From positions 1-36,854 of the forward strand of contig JAHDDE010000037.1 in the NCBI GenBank assembly GCA_020629515.1: DNA of 36,854 bases, given 5' to 3'. Shown here one piece after another: positions 16,274 through 24,279 of the stretch; the stretch's first letter is position 1, and the number at the start of each line of letters is the position of its first letter. Both the position numbers and the translations under genes were made by a program. The notes under the pieces were generated by a model. That model was not told the DNA's origin. It worked only from the letters and a program-made list of their open reading frames with translations, and did no database searches. Source of the DNA: Saprospiraceae bacterium. Lineage in GTDB: Bacteria > Bacteroidota > Bacteroidia > Chitinophagales > Saprospiraceae.

Positions 16274-17629
16274 TTAATTTAATTCGTTTTTCCAATCGTC
16301 CCTATTATCAGGAATTTGCCAAACTGCTCCACCATTCTCTATAGAGTTGAACATAGGGAGCCAATCAGAAGGTCCTGCAGAATTAGTCAATAAGTCATAC
16401 CTTCTCAATTCTAAGATTGGTTCCAATGGATTGATTAACACAGGGCAAGCCTCGACACACGCATTGCAAGATGTACACGCATATATTTCCTCATCTGAGA
16501 TATAATCAAAAAGGGATTTGCCGTCATCAAAATTTTCTTTAGATAAAACATTTTTTTCCTGTGAATCATCAGAAATGAATTCGATATTTCCCGAACGTAT
16601 TTTTCCTCCAACCTCTTCTGCTCTATCACGTATGTCCATCATTATTTTTCTAGGGGACAACTTTTTTCCAGTAATATTCGCAGGGCATACTGATGTACAC
16701 CTTCCACATTCGGTACATGTATATGCCTCCAAAATGTTTTTCCAACTTAATCCAGTAACGTCTTTTGCTCCAAATTCCGGAATATCATCTCCCATTTCTG
16801 ATTCTGTTTCCTCTATTAGGCCCATCATCGATTTTACTTCATTCATTATTTCGGGCATATTGTTCATTTCTCCTCTGGATCTTTTCTTAGCAAAATATAC
16901 ATTAGGAAAAGCGAAGAATATATGAAGATGCTTAGAGTATGGGAGATAAGTAATGAAACCAAACACTACTAAAATATGCAACCACCATCCAAACCTTTCT
17001 ATCAAGTGTAGTGTGCCTACATCAAATCCACCAAACAAAGTGGGTCCTAGCCAACTACTTACCGCTAAGTAGCCAGTATCTGGATAGTGAGCAGGATCTG
17101 ATTTTTGTAGCAATACATCAGCTCCATTCATACTAAAAATTCCAATAATAAGAAGTAGCTCTCCAACTAAGATCAGATTACCATCAAGTTTTGGCCAGCC
17201 ATTCATTTCTGGCTTGATAAATCTTGGTAGCTTTAAAATATTTCTCCTCCATAAGAATATAATAGTAGAGACAAATGCTAATAATGATAATATCTCAATG
17301 AAGCTTATAATTACTGGATATAAAAGCCCAATCTTGTCAGCAAAGAACCTATGAACTCCTCCGATACCATCAATAAAAATTTCAATAAGCTCAATTTGAG
17401 TCATTAAAAACGCCACATATATAAATAGGTGCAGTATGGCAGGAATAAAACGCTTGAACATCTTTTTTTGACCAAAAGCAACTAATAACACATTTTGCCA
17501 CCTCCAAGGCTGGTCACCATCGATTATCTCTTCTCTACCAAGCTTTATATTTTTCAGAATCGCCCCAAATTGTTTGAAGGCTAATCCAAATACAATAATG
17601 GATAATAAAATAAACACTATTTGTGACAT
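16274..17629 (-). CDS. Membrane-bound Fe-S oxidoreductase, Hdr/Nar-gamma-like
   Basis: 451-residue protein combining a membrane domain and a ferredoxin domain. Five likely transmembrane helices: about 4-24, 61-86, 102-127, 150-173 and 213-240. Histidines that could bind heme b occur in helix 2 (H67) and helix 5 (H218, H234, H236). Then two 4Fe-4S motifs C305-x2-C308-x2-C311-x3-C315-P and C385-x2-C388-x2-C391-x3-C395-P, in line with HdrC plus nitrate-reductase gamma/HdrE-type fusions. Such proteins take electrons from or give them to the quinone pool. First gene of an operon with the CCG-domain protein. There is no dehydrogenase catalytic subunit beside it, so its actual donor is unknown. Confidence 0.88.
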   Translation of the reverse strand: MSQIVFILLSIIVFGLAFKQFGAILKNIKLGREEIIDGDQPWRWQNVLLVAFGQKKMFKRFIPAILHLFIYVAFLMTQIELIEIFIDGIGGVHRFFADKIGLLYPVIISFIEILSLLAFVSTIIFLWRRNILKLPRFIKPEMNGWPKLDGNLILVGELLLIIGIFSMNGADVLLQKSDPAHYPDTGYLAVSSWLGPTLFGGFDVGTLHLIERFGWWLHILVVFGFITYLPYSKHLHIFFAFPNVYFAKKRSRGEMNNMPEIMNEVKSMMGLIEETESEMGDDIPEFGAKDVTGLSWKNILEAYTCTECGRCTSVCPANITGKKLSPRKIMMDIRDRAEEVGGKIRSGNIEFISDDSQEKNVLSKENFDDGKSLFDYISDEEIYACTSCNACVEACPVLINPLEPILELRRYDLLTNSAGPSDWLPMFNSIENGGAVWQIPDNRDDWKNELN

Positions 17630-17735
17630 AAAAGAGTCATTTAGATTTTGTTATATATTCCAGATACATTAAAACTAACACTTATTATCTTGCATGCTTA
17701 TTAATACACTTGGCTAATAACCTAAATCAATTTTA

Positions 17736-18236
17736 ATGATAATTCTCAATGATAAACAAATCAACCAAAAGGTGAAAAGATTGGCATTTGAAATTATTGA
17801 ACAAAATGTAAAAGTCGATCAGATTTATCTTGCAGGAATTAATAAAAATGGATTCGCTTTTGCCAAACTTCTTAAAAATGAATTAGAATTAATAAAGAGG
17901 AGCAAGATTAATATAGAATTAATAAGTGTATTATTAGATCCTTCCAATCCCGTAAAAAAGGAGGCTGAATTAAGCATAGAGCAAAAATTGCTTAAGGGGA
18001 AAGTGGTCATATTGGTCGATGATGTCGCCAATACCGGCCGTACCCTATTCTATGCGTGTAAACCATTCATGAGTATACTTGTAAAGAAGTTGAAAATTGC
18101 AGTTCTTATCGATCGGATGCATAAGTCTTTTCCTATAAAGGTGGCTTATACAGGTATGTCACTTGCAACAACATTAAGTGATAATATTGTTGTTGATATC
18201 AAAAAGAAGTCAAATTATTCAGTTATTATAGAATAA
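17736..18236 (+). CDS. PyrR-like phosphoribosyltransferase
   Basis: 166-residue type I phosphoribosyltransferase. The PRPP-binding loop VVILVDDVANTGRTL is at 90-104 with the two acidic residues D95-D96 and the TGRT turn. The N-terminal part (DQIYLAGINKNGFAFAKLL) matches the flexible-loop side of PyrR, and a C-terminal LIDRMHKSFPIKVAYTG block is also PyrR-like. In other bacteria PyrR regulates pyrimidine genes and has uracil phosphoribosyltransferase activity, but no pyr genes are near. Because the substrate-determining part differs, the family name is kept loose. Single gene, plus strand, divergent from the Fe-S operon. Confidence 0.8.
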   Translation: MIILNDKQINQKVKRLAFEIIEQNVKVDQIYLAGINKNGFAFAKLLKNELELIKRSKINIELISVLLDPSNPVKKEAELSIEQKLLKGKVVILVDDVANTGRTLFYACKPFMSILVKKLKIAVLIDRMHKSFPIKVAYTGMSLATTLSDNIVVDIKKKSNYSVIIE

Positions 18237-18304
18237 TCGGTAGTTATATCTCATATTGATAAATTTCTTATTTGAAAATTAACAATTGGTTAATGTGTAT
18301 AAGT

Positions 18305-18312
18305 TATTTTTG
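18305..18312 (+). promoter_or_regulatory. -7 box of the TonB-dependent receptor promoter
   Basis: TATTTTTG matches TAnnTTTG exactly. A TTG at 18286-18288 lies 16 bases upstream as a candidate -33 element. Transcription would begin near 18318, giving a leader of about 40 bases before the ATG at 18357. Positions 18237-18304 show no other feature. Confidence 0.5.
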
Positions 18313-18356
18313 CAGTCGTTGAAATAACTATTGTTTAATACATACAAAACCAAACT

Positions 18357-20957
18357 ATGAGAAAGTTAATCTTTACTCTATTTTCTTTATTACTCTATGC
18401 AAGTTTAGTTGCACAAACTACAGTTACTGGGACACTTATAGATGCTCAATCTGATGATCCAATTATCGGAGCGAGTATTATGAACAGGGCCACTTCAGAA
18501 GGGACTATTAGTGATGTTGATGGCACTTTTAGTCTAACACTATCTGATAATACAGGAACTTTATTCATTAGTTATCTGGGTTATGCGACTCAGTCGATCA
18601 AATTAGATGGATCTCAAACTACTTATAACTTAGGGAACATAGTTGTTGAACCAAGTTCAGTCGGATTAGAAGAGGTTGTCGTGACAGGTGTAATGGATAT
18701 TGTTAGGGACAGAAGAACTCCCGTTGCCGTATCAACTATCGGTACAGCCGAAATTCAGGCTAAAGGAGGAAATGTTGAATTCCCAGAATTGATGAAATCT
18801 ACTCCTTCTATATATGTCGCAGGACAATCTGGTGGATATGGAGATTCTGAAGTATTTACTAGAGGATTTGACCAAACGAACACAGCATTTTTATTAAATG
18901 GTCAACCTATTAATGGAATGGAAGACGGTAAAATGTACTGGTCAAATTGGTCAGGTATGACTGATGTAGCAACCGCTGTACAAGTACAAAGAGGATTAGG
19001 ATCGTCTAAGTTGGCCATTTCATCAGTTGGAGGTACTACTAACATAATTATGAAATCCACTGAACAAAATCAAGGTGGATCTGTGAGCTTCTTACGAGGT
19101 AACGATAATTATAATAAAATAACTGCATCGTATAACACTGGTCTAATCAATGATAAATTTGGTTTGACAGTATTATTAACTCATTGGCAAGGTGATGGAT
19201 GGTCTGATGGAACAGCAGGTCAAGGGCAGAATTATTTTGTATCAGCAGGATATAAAGCTTCGGAAGATCATAATTTTAATTTTCTACTTACTGGTGCGCC
19301 ACAATGGCACCACCAACGATTTAATCAGAGAATATCTGATCATGAGAGAAGTGGAGAATTTAATATAAGACATAATGGAAACTGGGGATTACTAAATGGT
19401 GAAGAATTCTCTTCAAGAAGAAATTACTATCACAAACCAGTAGCAAACCTTAACTGGGATTGGAACTTAAATGAAAACTCATCATTATCAACAGTACTTT
19501 ATGCTTCTTGGGGCCGTGGAGGCGGTAGTGGTGGAATTGGAAACAGAAACAATAGAATATTTACTTCTGATGGGCTTTGGGATTTTGACGCTATCATAGC
19601 GGCTAACCAAGCAGATAATGGCTCTGAAGAGTATGTACTACGTAATTCAGTAAATAACCATAGTTGGTATGGATTAGTTACTAATTATGAAACAACTCTA
19701 TCTGAGAATCTAACTTGGAGTTTAGGGGCGGACTTAAGAACTTATAACGGTTCACATTTTAGAGAGGTAAGAGATTTATTAGGTGCGCCAGCCTATACTC
19801 AGAGAGCTAATGCTCGTTTTGGAGAAAGAGAAATAACTTCAGAGTATGCAGCAAATCCATGGTCTGGGTTATCTGATTTTGCAGATCTAGAGGATAGAAT
19901 CGCATATAATAATGATGAGACTATATCTTATGCAGGCATATTCTCTCAATTAGAATATTCATCTGGTGCTTTTTCTGGATACTTTCAAGGTGCTTTATCA
20001 AACCAAAGTCACGTAAGATTTGAACTGTTTAATGAAACGGAAGCAAATGAAGAATCTGAAAAAGTGACCAACTTAGGTTATAACGTTAAAGGTGGATTTA
20101 GTTATGAGTTGAATGAAAATAGCAATATCTTCTTCAATACTGGTTATTATCAAAGACAACCTTTTCATGATAATATCTACCTGAATTTTAGCAATTTCGT
20201 TAATCCGGTTACACAATCTGAAAAGATTTTTGGTTTAGAAGCGGGATATAAGTATTCAACACGTGACTTTGCCTTAAACTTAAACGTTTATAGAACCTCT
20301 TGGAAGAATAGAGCATCAACAAATGTTTTGAGAGAGGGAGATGCTCTTCCTAACGGAATAATTGTTGGTGCCGAGGATGTATTCCAAAATGCTATTCAAG
20401 ATCAGTTACATTCGGGAATAGAGTTAGATTTCTCATATGATTTTCAAAGTAATTTGAGATTAAAAGGTTTCGCGTCTATTGGTGATTGGAAGTATGATGG
20501 TGATATAAGATCACAATACTTTGATGACGAGCGTCAGCTGATTTTAGAAAATTCAGGAGAAGCAATTGATGGAAACAAGGTAGGTGGTTCTGCTCAAACA
20601 ACTTATGGTTTAGGATTAGATTATAAAGCTACTTCTGCTCTAAGATTTGATTTGGATTATATTCAATATTCAAATCTTTATTCTCGAGTGAGTGCTGATA
20701 GAGGAGAATTAAAGTTACCTTCTTTTGGCCTTATGGATTTAGGTGTATCATATAATTTCTCTTTAGCTAATGGTAAGTTACTTAGGTTAAGAGCAAATAT
20801 TTATAACCTTTTGGGTAAGGAATATATTTCAAGAGCAACTTCTGCTACGCCTGCAAGTGATGTAGAAAGTGAAAACTGGAATGGTGTAAACAAAAGCAAC
20901 TTTGTAATATTCGGAAAAACTCGTACTTGGAATATTTCAGCTAAATATCAATTCTAA
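18357..20957 (+). CDS. TonB-dependent outer-membrane receptor
   Basis: 866-residue outer-membrane transporter driven by TonB. Signal peptide 1-20 (ends LVAQ). Carboxypeptidase-like regulatory beta-sandwich about 21-100 (VTGTLIDAQSDDPIIGAS ... FISYLGYATQSI). Plug domain about 110-230: it begins with EEVVVTG and includes VEFPELMKSTPSIYVAG, SEVFTRGFDQTNTAFLLNGQPING and VQVQRGLGSSKLAISSVGG. A beta barrel fills the rest and ends with an aromatic C-terminal strand (NISAKYQF). No SusD partner is adjacent, so it is not a classic SusC/D pair. The substrate is not evident; the metal-chelate-type plug is also possible. It has its own promoter and a strong downstream terminator, so it is a single-gene unit. 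Confidence 0.93.
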   Translation: MRKLIFTLFSLLLYASLVAQTTVTGTLIDAQSDDPIIGASIMNRATSEGTISDVDGTFSLTLSDNTGTLFISYLGYATQSIKLDGSQTTYNLGNIVVEPSSVGLEEVVVTGVMDIVRDRRTPVAVSTIGTAEIQAKGGNVEFPELMKSTPSIYVAGQSGGYGDSEVFTRGFDQTNTAFLLNGQPINGMEDGKMYWSNWSGMTDVATAVQVQRGLGSSKLAISSVGGTTNIIMKSTEQNQGGSVSFLRGNDNYNKITASYNTGLINDKFGLTVLLTHWQGDGWSDGTAGQGQNYFVSAGYKASEDHNFNFLLTGAPQWHHQRFNQRISDHERSGEFNIRHNGNWGLLNGEEFSSRRNYYHKPVANLNWDWNLNENSSLSTVLYASWGRGGGSGGIGNRNNRIFTSDGLWDFDAIIAANQADNGSEEYVLRNSVNNHSWYGLVTNYETTLSENLTWSLGADLRTYNGSHFREVRDLLGAPAYTQRANARFGEREITSEYAANPWSGLSDFADLEDRIAYNNDETISYAGIFSQLEYSSGAFSGYFQGALSNQSHVRFELFNETEANEESEKVTNLGYNVKGGFSYELNENSNIFFNTGYYQRQPFHDNIYLNFSNFVNPVTQSEKIFGLEAGYKYSTRDFALNLNVYRTSWKNRASTNVLREGDALPNGIIVGAEDVFQNAIQDQLHSGIELDFSYDFQSNLRLKGFASIGDWKYDGDIRSQYFDDERQLILENSGEAIDGNKVGGSAQTTYGLGLDYKATSALRFDLDYIQYSNLYSRVSADRGELKLPSFGLMDLGVSYNFSLANGKLLRLRANIYNLLGKEYISRATSATPASDVESENWNGVNKSNFVIFGKTRTWNISAKYQF

Positions 20958-20977
20958 TTAGAATATAAAGCATAATC

Positions 20978-21018
20978 AAAAAGGGGATATTCTGATTAAT
21001 CAGAATATCCCCTTTTTT
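20978..21018. terminator. Bidirectional intrinsic terminator
   Basis: A perfect 30-base palindrome GGGGATATTCTGATT (20983-20997) / its complement (20998-21012), bounded by AAAAA on the left and TTTTTT on the right. It is the strongest hairpin in the window, sits 20 bases past the TonB receptor stop, and its A-run makes it a terminator for the convergent DUF1611 gene too. Confidence 0.9.
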
Positions 21019-21068
21019 ATATAATTACTTTATCTAAATAATAAATAAAATCAGTTCGTACAAAATAC

Positions 21069-22136
21069 TTATTTATGAAATCGTTCTGAATACTCTTTAA
21101 TAGGCCTCAACAACTCATTAACACCGTCGATCAAAGGAGCAACAACGGGTATTTCTAATTCTTTTTCCATAATTATCATAATATTTCTGAGTTCGTCTTT
21201 CTTAAGTGACTGATTACTCACGGTTATAGCTATGACCTCCGCTCCATATTGATTTATCAACTTTATTTCGTCACGGACAGATGGCAATAAAATTTTAAGG
21301 TCTTCATATCCTTCAAAATAAATTCGTTCAGGTGCAACTTGTAAAATTACCGCTTTAGCATTACCCGAAAGTAGAAATTCGCTACCTCCAGGCCCAGAAG
21401 GATTCCTGAGAGAGGATTGACCTTCTATTAAGATTAAATCAGGCTGCTCTTCATCAAAACACGTTACAATCGATTTTTCTATTTCGCCACTTATAAAGTC
21501 ATTTAATGTTGAATCGAATATAAATCCATGTTTATACCCCTGCATCCAACCAGTCTGCCCTGTATATATCATTTCAGTCTTTATGCCATTATTATTGCAC
21601 ATCTCATAAAGAAAACCCGCTGTTGTTCTTTTTCCCAAAGCACAATCAACCCCTAAAACAGCAATTATCGGACACTTTACATCAAAGATAGTTCCATGCC
21701 AAAAATGCAATTCACTTATCTTTTTGGGTTTTCGTATATCTATTAACTGAATGTCAGCCTGAGTAGCCATTTCTTTAATTTCGGCCATTTCATTTAAATA
21801 ATCATGAAGACCGTTTACTATATGACATTTAGCTCTTATGGCATCTTTTATTTCTTCTTTAAAAGACTCTGGCATTAATCCGCCATGAGTAGCTACACCA
21901 ATTATGAGGTATTCAATATCCTTGTGTTGAGCTAATGCTGAATTTACAGATTCATAGATATTAATATTATTCTCTTTCCCATCCATCACTACACCGGCAT
22001 CTTGACCAACGAATTTATTGTCAATTATAGCAGCTATTTCAAACCTCGATGTGTGACGCATTAAACCATGACAGGTTTTTGCGTTAACAGTATTTAATAA
22101 TCCATGTGTAATTACAAGTGCTTTACCTTTATTCAT
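21069..22136 (-). CDS. DUF1611 family protein, DgcN-like
   Basis: 355-residue DUF1611 (PF07755) protein. The N-terminal part (1-110) is a Rossmann-like domain (GKALVITHGLLNTVNAKTCHG, then YLIIGVATHGG). The C-terminal part carries a P-loop-like GVDCALGKRTT at 162-172, TGQTGWMQG near 197-205, and LIEGQSSLRNPSGPGGSEF near 238-256. The closest studied relative known to me is DgcN of marine Pseudoalteromonas, reported as a D-glutamate N-acetyltransferase that works with the racemase DgcA. The upstream neighbour here, only 9 bases away, is an enolase-superfamily epimerase/racemase, the same pairing. I infer D-amino acid or peptidoglycan-derived glutamate metabolism, with the exact reaction unproven. 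Confidence 0.75.
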   Translation of the reverse strand: MNKGKALVITHGLLNTVNAKTCHGLMRHTSRFEIAAIIDNKFVGQDAGVVMDGKENNINIYESVNSALAQHKDIEYLIIGVATHGGLMPESFKEEIKDAIRAKCHIVNGLHDYLNEMAEIKEMATQADIQLIDIRKPKKISELHFWHGTIFDVKCPIIAVLGVDCALGKRTTAGFLYEMCNNNGIKTEMIYTGQTGWMQGYKHGFIFDSTLNDFISGEIEKSIVTCFDEEQPDLILIEGQSSLRNPSGPGGSEFLLSGNAKAVILQVAPERIYFEGYEDLKILLPSVRDEIKLINQYGAEVIAITVSNQSLKKDELRNIMIIMEKELEIPVVAPLIDGVNELLRPIKEYSERFHK

Positions 22137-22145
22137 ATTATCTTA

Positions 22146-23219
22146 TTAATCTATTAAGTCAACTCCCAATCCGTATTTTGTTCGATCTGGTATCATTATT
22201 CCATCTACAACTTGGAATCCTCCTTTGGCTATATCCTTGGACAGATCAAAACTACCATCTAAATCTAAGTATTTTGTATTGCTACAGCTTAAGGCGGTAT
22301 TAAGCGCCGCCGAAATACTAATACAACTTTCATCCATACAGCCCCACATAAGATCTATATTTTGTAAAGCAGCCATTTCGCTTATTCTCAGTCCAGATGT
22401 GATACCACCACATTTCATCAACTTGATATTAAATATTCCATAGGGTAAAGGAGGATTACTCAATCTTAAGGCGTCTTTGGTATTAATCAAATCCTCATCT
22501 CCTGCACACTTTTTTCTTATAGACTCCTCTACTTGAGACATTTGATGCGAACTTCCTTGCAAAAATGGCTGTTCAAAAAATTCCACAGGTGCAGCCGCTG
22601 TTTTGTCAATGAAATCTTGAAGTTGAATAACTGAGAATCCTTGATTAGCATCTACTCTTACTTTGATATCTTTTGGTATACATTCTTTCAACTTAATATA
22701 CCTCTCTAAATCAAGTTCATACTCAGTACCTATCTTTAGTTTTATAATCTTAAAGCCATTTGTGATATATTCTTTAGCTTCCTCGATAGTTTCTTCAATT
22801 CCCTTTATGCCAATAGTTATAGAAGTATGAATATTAGCTTTCTTTATGCCAAGTAGTTCTGAAATATGAATTTTATTTTGCTTACAGAATAAATCATATA
22901 ATGCCATATCTATTGCCGCTCTTAGGGCAGGCTGGTTATAAAATTTTGAGCGAATTTCCTTAATAAGTAATGGGTAGGTACATATTTTCTTACCTTCTAA
23001 TATTTCAGCGATTTCATCTCTCTTGGCAACAAAGTTAGTATCTGCTTTCTCACCAGTGACGTGAATAGAAGAGCTTCCCGAGCCTAATCCATAAAGGCCA
23101 TTGTCGCTTTCTATTTTTATGAAAATATTTTGAATATCGTAATGCGTAGTATATGTAATAGTATATGGACGAGACAATTCCATATTTTCCTTCCAGTAGT
23201 CAATCCTTTTAATGATCAT
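22146..23219 (-). CDS. Enolase-superfamily dipeptide epimerase / N-acyl amino acid racemase
   Basis: 357-residue enzyme of the muconate-lactonizing subgroup of the enolase superfamily. It has the two acid-base lysines K160-x-K162 (IKLKIG) and K266 (IKLMKCGG), and metal ligands D190 (RVDANQ), E216 (FFEQP) and D241 (GDED). The DLDG segment D319-x-D321 and CMDESCIS near 294-301 are the substrate-specificity region of L-Ala-D/L-Glu epimerases (YkfB, BT1313 type), where the two Asp bind the dipeptide amino group. Numbering matches YkfB within a few residues. Acting with the DUF1611 gene, it could instead be an N-acetyl-D-glutamate racemase like DgcA. The -33/-7 boxes are not clear in front of it. 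Confidence 0.85.
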   Translation of the reverse strand: MIIKRIDYWKENMELSRPYTITYTTHYDIQNIFIKIESDNGLYGLGSGSSSIHVTGEKADTNFVAKRDEIAEILEGKKICTYPLLIKEIRSKFYNQPALRAAIDMALYDLFCKQNKIHISELLGIKKANIHTSITIGIKGIEETIEEAKEYITNGFKIIKLKIGTEYELDLERYIKLKECIPKDIKVRVDANQGFSVIQLQDFIDKTAAAPVEFFEQPFLQGSSHQMSQVEESIRKKCAGDEDLINTKDALRLSNPPLPYGIFNIKLMKCGGITSGLRISEMAALQNIDLMWGCMDESCISISAALNTALSCSNTKYLDLDGSFDLSKDIAKGGFQVVDGIMIPDRTKYGLGVDLID

Positions 23220-23305
23220 TCTAAAGTTATTGGATCGAAAACTACTTAAATTCTACTAATAATTCACAAGTGGTGTAAGGCTATTTATTGCTAATTTATT
23301 CAAAC

Positions 23306-23334
23306 AAAAAAGGCTGGATAAAATCCAGCCTTTT
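23306..23334 (-). terminator. Terminator of the RRM protein gene
   Basis: GGCTGGA-taaaa-TCCAGCC stem flanked by A-run and T-run. On the minus strand it follows the RRM stop codon by about 8 bases and ends in six T residues. It may also stop plus-strand reading. Confidence 0.85.
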
Positions 23335-23342
23335 CGAGTATC

Positions 23343-23693
23343 TTAATATCTCCTGTCATATCCACCGCCTCCACGGTTTCCGCCGCCATAACCGCCTCGT
23401 CCTCCACCGCCTCCACGGTTGAAGCCACCTCGGCCGCCGCCACCTCCTCCTCCAGGAGGATTAGCTTTTTTAACGACGATTTGTCGTCCGTCTAACTCAG
23501 AGTCATTAAGATCAGCAATTGCTGCTAATGCTTCTGCATCGTTAGGCATTTCTACGAATCCGAATCCCTTGGATCTTCCAGTTTCTCGGTCCATAATTAC
23601 TTTAGCTGAATCTACGTCTCCAAATTGTTCAAATAAAGACTGTAGTTCATCGCCAGTTGTATCGTAAGACAACCTTGCTACAAAAATGTTCAT
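23343..23693 (-). CDS. Glycine-rich RRM RNA-binding protein
   Basis: 116-residue small RNA-binding protein: one RNA recognition motif (1-78) plus a Gly/Arg tail. RNP2 is IFVARL (3-8), RNP1 is KGFGFVEM (43-50), and the third strand region is QIVVKKANPP. The tail from 81 onwards is repeated GG, RGG and GGY units ending YDRRY, like RGG boxes that add unspecific RNA affinity. Bacteroidota carry several such Rbp proteins, often cold induced, and they are thought to act as RNA chaperones. The predicted promoter at 23789-23796 leaves a 5' leader of about 90 bases. Confidence 0.93.
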   Translation of the reverse strand: MNIFVARLSYDTTGDELQSLFEQFGDVDSAKVIMDRETGRSKGFGFVEMPNDAEALAAIADLNDSELDGRQIVVKKANPPGGGGGGGRGGFNRGGGGGRGGYGGGNRGGGGYDRRY

Positions 23694-23788
23694 TAAATAA
23701 AAAATTAAAATAAAAAAATGAGGTAAATGTGATATGACAATAAATCAGTGAGATGTATTCTTCTATCAATATTATCCCGTATAAAAAA

Positions 23789-23796
23789 CAAAAATA
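23789..23796 (-). promoter_or_regulatory. -7 box of the RRM protein promoter
   Basis: Minus strand reads TATTTTTG, an exact TAnnTTTG. It lies about 95 bases ahead of the RRM start codon, giving an AT-rich leader of about 90 bases (23694-23783), which suits a cold-shock type RNA-binding gene. No -33 box is clear. Confidence 0.4.
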
Positions 23797-23856
23797 CTTC
23801 TTTTTAATTACTAATGTTATATAATTATAATATGTAATATGAAAAGATAATATTAG

Positions 23857-24228
23857 TGGAGCTGGGGAGATTCGAACTCCCGTCCAGACAAAGCGCTAAA
23901 GAGCTTTCTACATGCTTATCTAATACTTAATTTTTCGATCATTTTGAGATGTATCAGCAATCTATAAAAATGACTTATCTTCTTAATTTTCAACTTGTAT
24001 CCGAAGCACTATACTTATCTATCCTGAGGGTTTTATGATATGCGACATCTCAATATATCAGGAGTCAAGAGAGTGGCATAAAAGCTTTCTAATTCCTTGA
24101 ATTAGGCAGCTAAGGCGTAATTTCTTTCGCCAATTATAATATAATCATCATTTATTAACGGAGTAAATGATTACTTCTCCGGCATGCTTACTAATCAACC
24201 ATCTTTCCTGTCGATTCCATTCAGCCCC
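23857..24228 (-). ncRNA. ssrA: tmRNA (ssrA), tag GERNYALAA
   Basis: One-piece transfer-messenger RNA of 372 bases that rescues stalled ribosomes and tags the unfinished peptide for proteolysis. The 5' end GGGGCUGAAUGGAAUCGACAG and the 3' end with GGACGGGAGUUCGAAUCUCCCCAGCUCCA are the conserved halves of the tRNA-like domain (shown here in part). The acceptor stem GGGGCUG/CAGCUCC pairs over seven base pairs with one G-U. The 3' CCA is not encoded, the discriminator A being followed by CUA. The tag frame runs from 24131 down to 24102: GGC GAA AGA AAT TAC GCC TTA GCT GCC TAA. The strand between holds the pseudoknots. It lies between the RRM gene and purC, all on the minus strand. No integrase or att repeats are seen at its end. 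Confidence 0.97.
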
Positions 24229-24235
24229 ATTATTT

Positions 24236-24264
24236 CAAACAACTTGTGTTATAACGAATACAAA
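24236..24264 (-). promoter_or_regulatory. Candidate promoter of the tmRNA gene
   Basis: Minus strand has TTTTG (24265-24261) then 17 bases, then GTTGTTTG (24243-24236). The second half fits the TTTG end of the Bacteroidota -7 box but not its TA start. The TTTG ends 7 bases before the 5' G of tmRNA at 24228, the right distance. The remaining 24244-24279 holds nothing else. Confidence 0.4.
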
Positions 24265-24279
24265 AATTATAATGTTCCC

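Noticed and set aside
16518-16925. A 135-residue plus-strand frame inside the membrane Fe-S gene.
   Set aside because: Antisense to the two ferredoxin motifs of a clearly coding gene; composition reflects the opposite strand.
18357-20957. TonB-dependent receptor as a SusC in a polysaccharide utilisation locus.
   Set aside because: No SusD, glycoside hydrolase or sensor gene lies beside it, and it is a one-gene unit between terminators.
20978-21018. Perfect 30-base palindrome as an end of an insertion sequence or protein-binding operator.
   Set aside because: Its A and T runs and position between convergent stops fit a bidirectional terminator; there is no transposase.
23419-23667. A proline-rich plus-strand frame opposite the RRM gene.
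   Set aside because: The prolines are complements of the Gly codons in the RGG tail; no start region.
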